A DNA stretch of 64,000 bases, from the NCBI GenBank assembly GCA_963513935.1, contig OY740774.1:92217847-92281846 (forward strand), read 5' to 3'. Made by a program: the position numbers and the translations under genes. Shown in pieces: positions 61,977-64,000 of this stretch. This stretch comes from Aphrophora alni. Lineage: Eukaryota > Arthropoda > Insecta > Hemiptera > Aphrophoridae. The notes under the pieces were generated by a model. It had not been told where the DNA came from, did no database searches, and saw only the letters and a program-made list of their open reading frames with translations. The stretch's first letter is position 1. Every line of letters starts with the position of its first letter.

Positions 61977-62954
61977 TGTTTATATACAGCTGGAGACGTG
62001 AGTCGAATTTTATAAATTTAATAACAATAAAATTGTTCTCATGGTTTATAGATAATTTGGACCAATATTTAAGTATTATAGTATTTTTTTAATTTCTAAT
62101 AAATTGGACGAAATAATATAGTTTTGATTGTTTAACAACTTATCATGAAAAATAGTGTATCCTTTTTATTTCTAGAATAAAATTTTAACGAGATGTTTTT
62201 AGTACTTTGTAATAAAGTTAGTTCACCGTGACATTTTAATTTATTGAGGTTATCAAATATAACAAATGACAAATATATTATGTTATTATTACAAGGATAA
62301 GTATATTGATATTGTGCCACAATTAAATTTAAAATAATATTCATTAACTCAATAAAAGTGAAAAAAAAAAAAAACAAACAATCCCCTCATCTTATTTTAA
62401 TCTGCAATAAATTATGTACATATATATATACTAATTCTGTATTAAACGACAAATCATGTCTAAACTGAAAAATGTCAGCAGTTCACTTATTTACTAATGA
62501 ATAGTCAACCAGTAAATTGAATTGGTTGAGTTGATTGAATTTATACTGAAATAAGCAGTAGAATTTATGTAACTTTTATTTTATAAAACGTCACCGGTTT
62601 ACTTTATTCTCATACATAATATCTATATAATTATAAAATACTAATTAGTAATCAATCGTTTACGTATTTAGAAAAAAAAGTAAATTTACCCTACCCTTTT
62701 TTAGTATTGATTTTTAGCAATTTATCAAGTTCAACGTTTATATTATTTAGCTCTGTTGTTTGATTAAAAAAAGAGTTAAAAGATATTGTTAAAAAAAATG
62801 AAATAAAATCTTAACATTTTTGTTATTCCCCATCCAGAAATATTTAAAGTGGAGTGATTATTTATTTAAAAGTTTATAACTTAACTACTTTGTTGATTTG
62901 TTCAATGTTACTCTGTCGCTTATATCATTTCACCACTCTCCGGCCTTACTGCAA
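61977..62954. other. AT-rich sequence, no gene seen
   Basis: The frame at 62132-62377 starts in a Phe run encoded by oligo-A and is not coding-like. No RNA gene was seen. Confidence 0.5.
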
Positions 62955-63040
62955 GTAGTAACATATTACTCCCATGATAATACAATCTGTCAGGCAACCC
63001 CAACCCAACTACACTAATTGACTAGTCAACAAGGGTTGTA
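62955..63040 (+). repeat. Dispersed repeat F, copy 2
   Basis: Partner of 28690-28775, as described there. Confidence 0.55.
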
Positions 63041-64000
63041 GCATTCTAACAGAATATTTATTAGTCGTGATATACATATATTATTCTACGTCTTAATGTA
63101 AAAACACACTGTAGGTTATATCAATAGTAAAGTTGTGTCATATTTTGTGATAATTTACATTATGTGTTGTCAATTTCCTGAATTATAATGCTGATACAAT
63201 ATCTTTGGAAACATTAATACCATGTTAGGATTATTGAAAAACCTGATATATAAGAGTGTATTTTGAAATGGTAACATTTAAAACACATTTTTAATTTCCC
63301 ACATGTAAGTAGTATTTAATTGGATGTGTCAAGTCATAATATCTACATCGAGTTTTTTTATGTTTTACTTGTAAATAATCTGCTCTACATATTAATACAA
63401 TGTAATGTTTTCTGTTAATTGTTTTTTTAATGACAATGTATATCTTTGTGGTTTATTCATTTGTTTTGTAATTTGTATTTGCACATTGTTTTTACTTTAA
63501 GCCTATACAAAATTAGAGTTAACTAGTACATACTGCACATATATAGGCGCGCGCCTTAGCCAATTCAGCCAGGATGGTTCTCTGGTATTACAGATAAAAT
63601 GTTAAATGAAAACGTTTACAAAGAATGACGGCTAACATTTTCCCTCTATGTTTACTATGGCATATTATTGTTGTCACTCTATTAATGGTTTTCTTATAGT
63701 AGAATATAAAATGATCTATTTCGTAAATACAACAGTAACTAAAAGAATAAAATAACGACAATAAAAAAAACTAAGAGATAATAATCTGCAACATGCCGAC
63801 AAAAATGAACTATTTCGCTTCATAATTAATGAATGAAATAGCTGAAAAGCGGGATCGAAGTAATTCTATTACTATTCCCGCCAGTAAACTCTCACAAACG
63901 CCATTACCAAATTTCTTAGAAATATTCCCTGCTTACAATTACAAAACTGTTCTAGTTCCATGTATGAAACTATAGAAGTGTTTGTACTACTATGATTGTC
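63041..64000. other. AT-rich sequence; one isolated A-box-like stretch
   Basis: On the minus strand, TGGCTGAATTGG (63571-63560) fits the pol III A-box consensus and continues CTAAGGCGCGCGCC, like the D arm of a tRNA-Leu or tRNA-Ser. No B box follows within 100 bp, so at best this is half of a tRNA-derived relic. An imperfect GCGGGA / TCCCGC inverted pair sits at about 63849-63880. No gene was seen. Confidence 0.35.

Noticed and set aside
63546..63600. tRNA-Leu/Ser-like D arm as a tRNA gene
   Set aside because: Only an A-box-like half is present; no anticodon stem, B box or T arm follows.

Overview
This window looks like an intergenic, repeat-dominated stretch of a metazoan nuclear genome, most likely an insect. 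Four things point that way: very high A+T, long TA, CT and GA microsatellites, many short inverted-repeat DNA elements with TA target sites, and a piggyBac-type transposon at a TTAA site. A hemipteran is a weak guess based on the style of the MITE ends. I see no host gene that I can name, no rRNA and no convincing functional tRNA. The only clearly protein-coding gene is the transposase.

Layout. 0-3 kb: AT-rich sequence with one palindromic foldback element (954-1753). 3.2-8.4 kb: two diverged tandem copies of a block about 2.7 kb long. Each copy has conserved islands, two of which read like short decayed exons on the minus strand. Parts of the block recur inverted at 9.4 and 13.5 kb. A palindromic MITE lies at 9906-10202. 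14-31 kb: mostly unassigned AT-rich DNA with a few repeat fragments, microsatellites (including a CT-TA-GA palindrome at 24996-25214) and a retroelement-like insertion with a possible 11-bp target duplication (29312-29578). 31981-35086: a complete-looking piggyBac-like transposon with terminal repeats, six palindromic subterminal motifs and an uninterrupted 659-aa transposase. 36-49 kb: repeat fragments, including a second tandem duplication (spacing 4.4-4.8 kb) and an inverted pair of the element seen at 29.3 kb. 49.9-55.4 kb: a very large foldback structure whose right arm is interrupted by about 2.56 kb of different sequence. 55.6-64 kb: three copies of a tRNA-headed SINE (two facing each other), an 893-bp foldback element, a TA-GA microsatellite, a pogo/Tigger-like transposon end, a 318-bp near-palindromic MITE and further repeat fragments.

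How the parts work together. The transposase gene and its terminal and subterminal sites form one potentially autonomous unit. The other elements are non-coding and would depend on enzymes encoded elsewhere. The recurring short islands shared between 5, 8, 20, 39, 41 and 45 kb suggest that the locus grew by duplication, either of an old repeat or of a decayed tandem gene family. I could not tell which. All alignments were done by eye, so repeat boundaries are good to roughly 10-50 bp.
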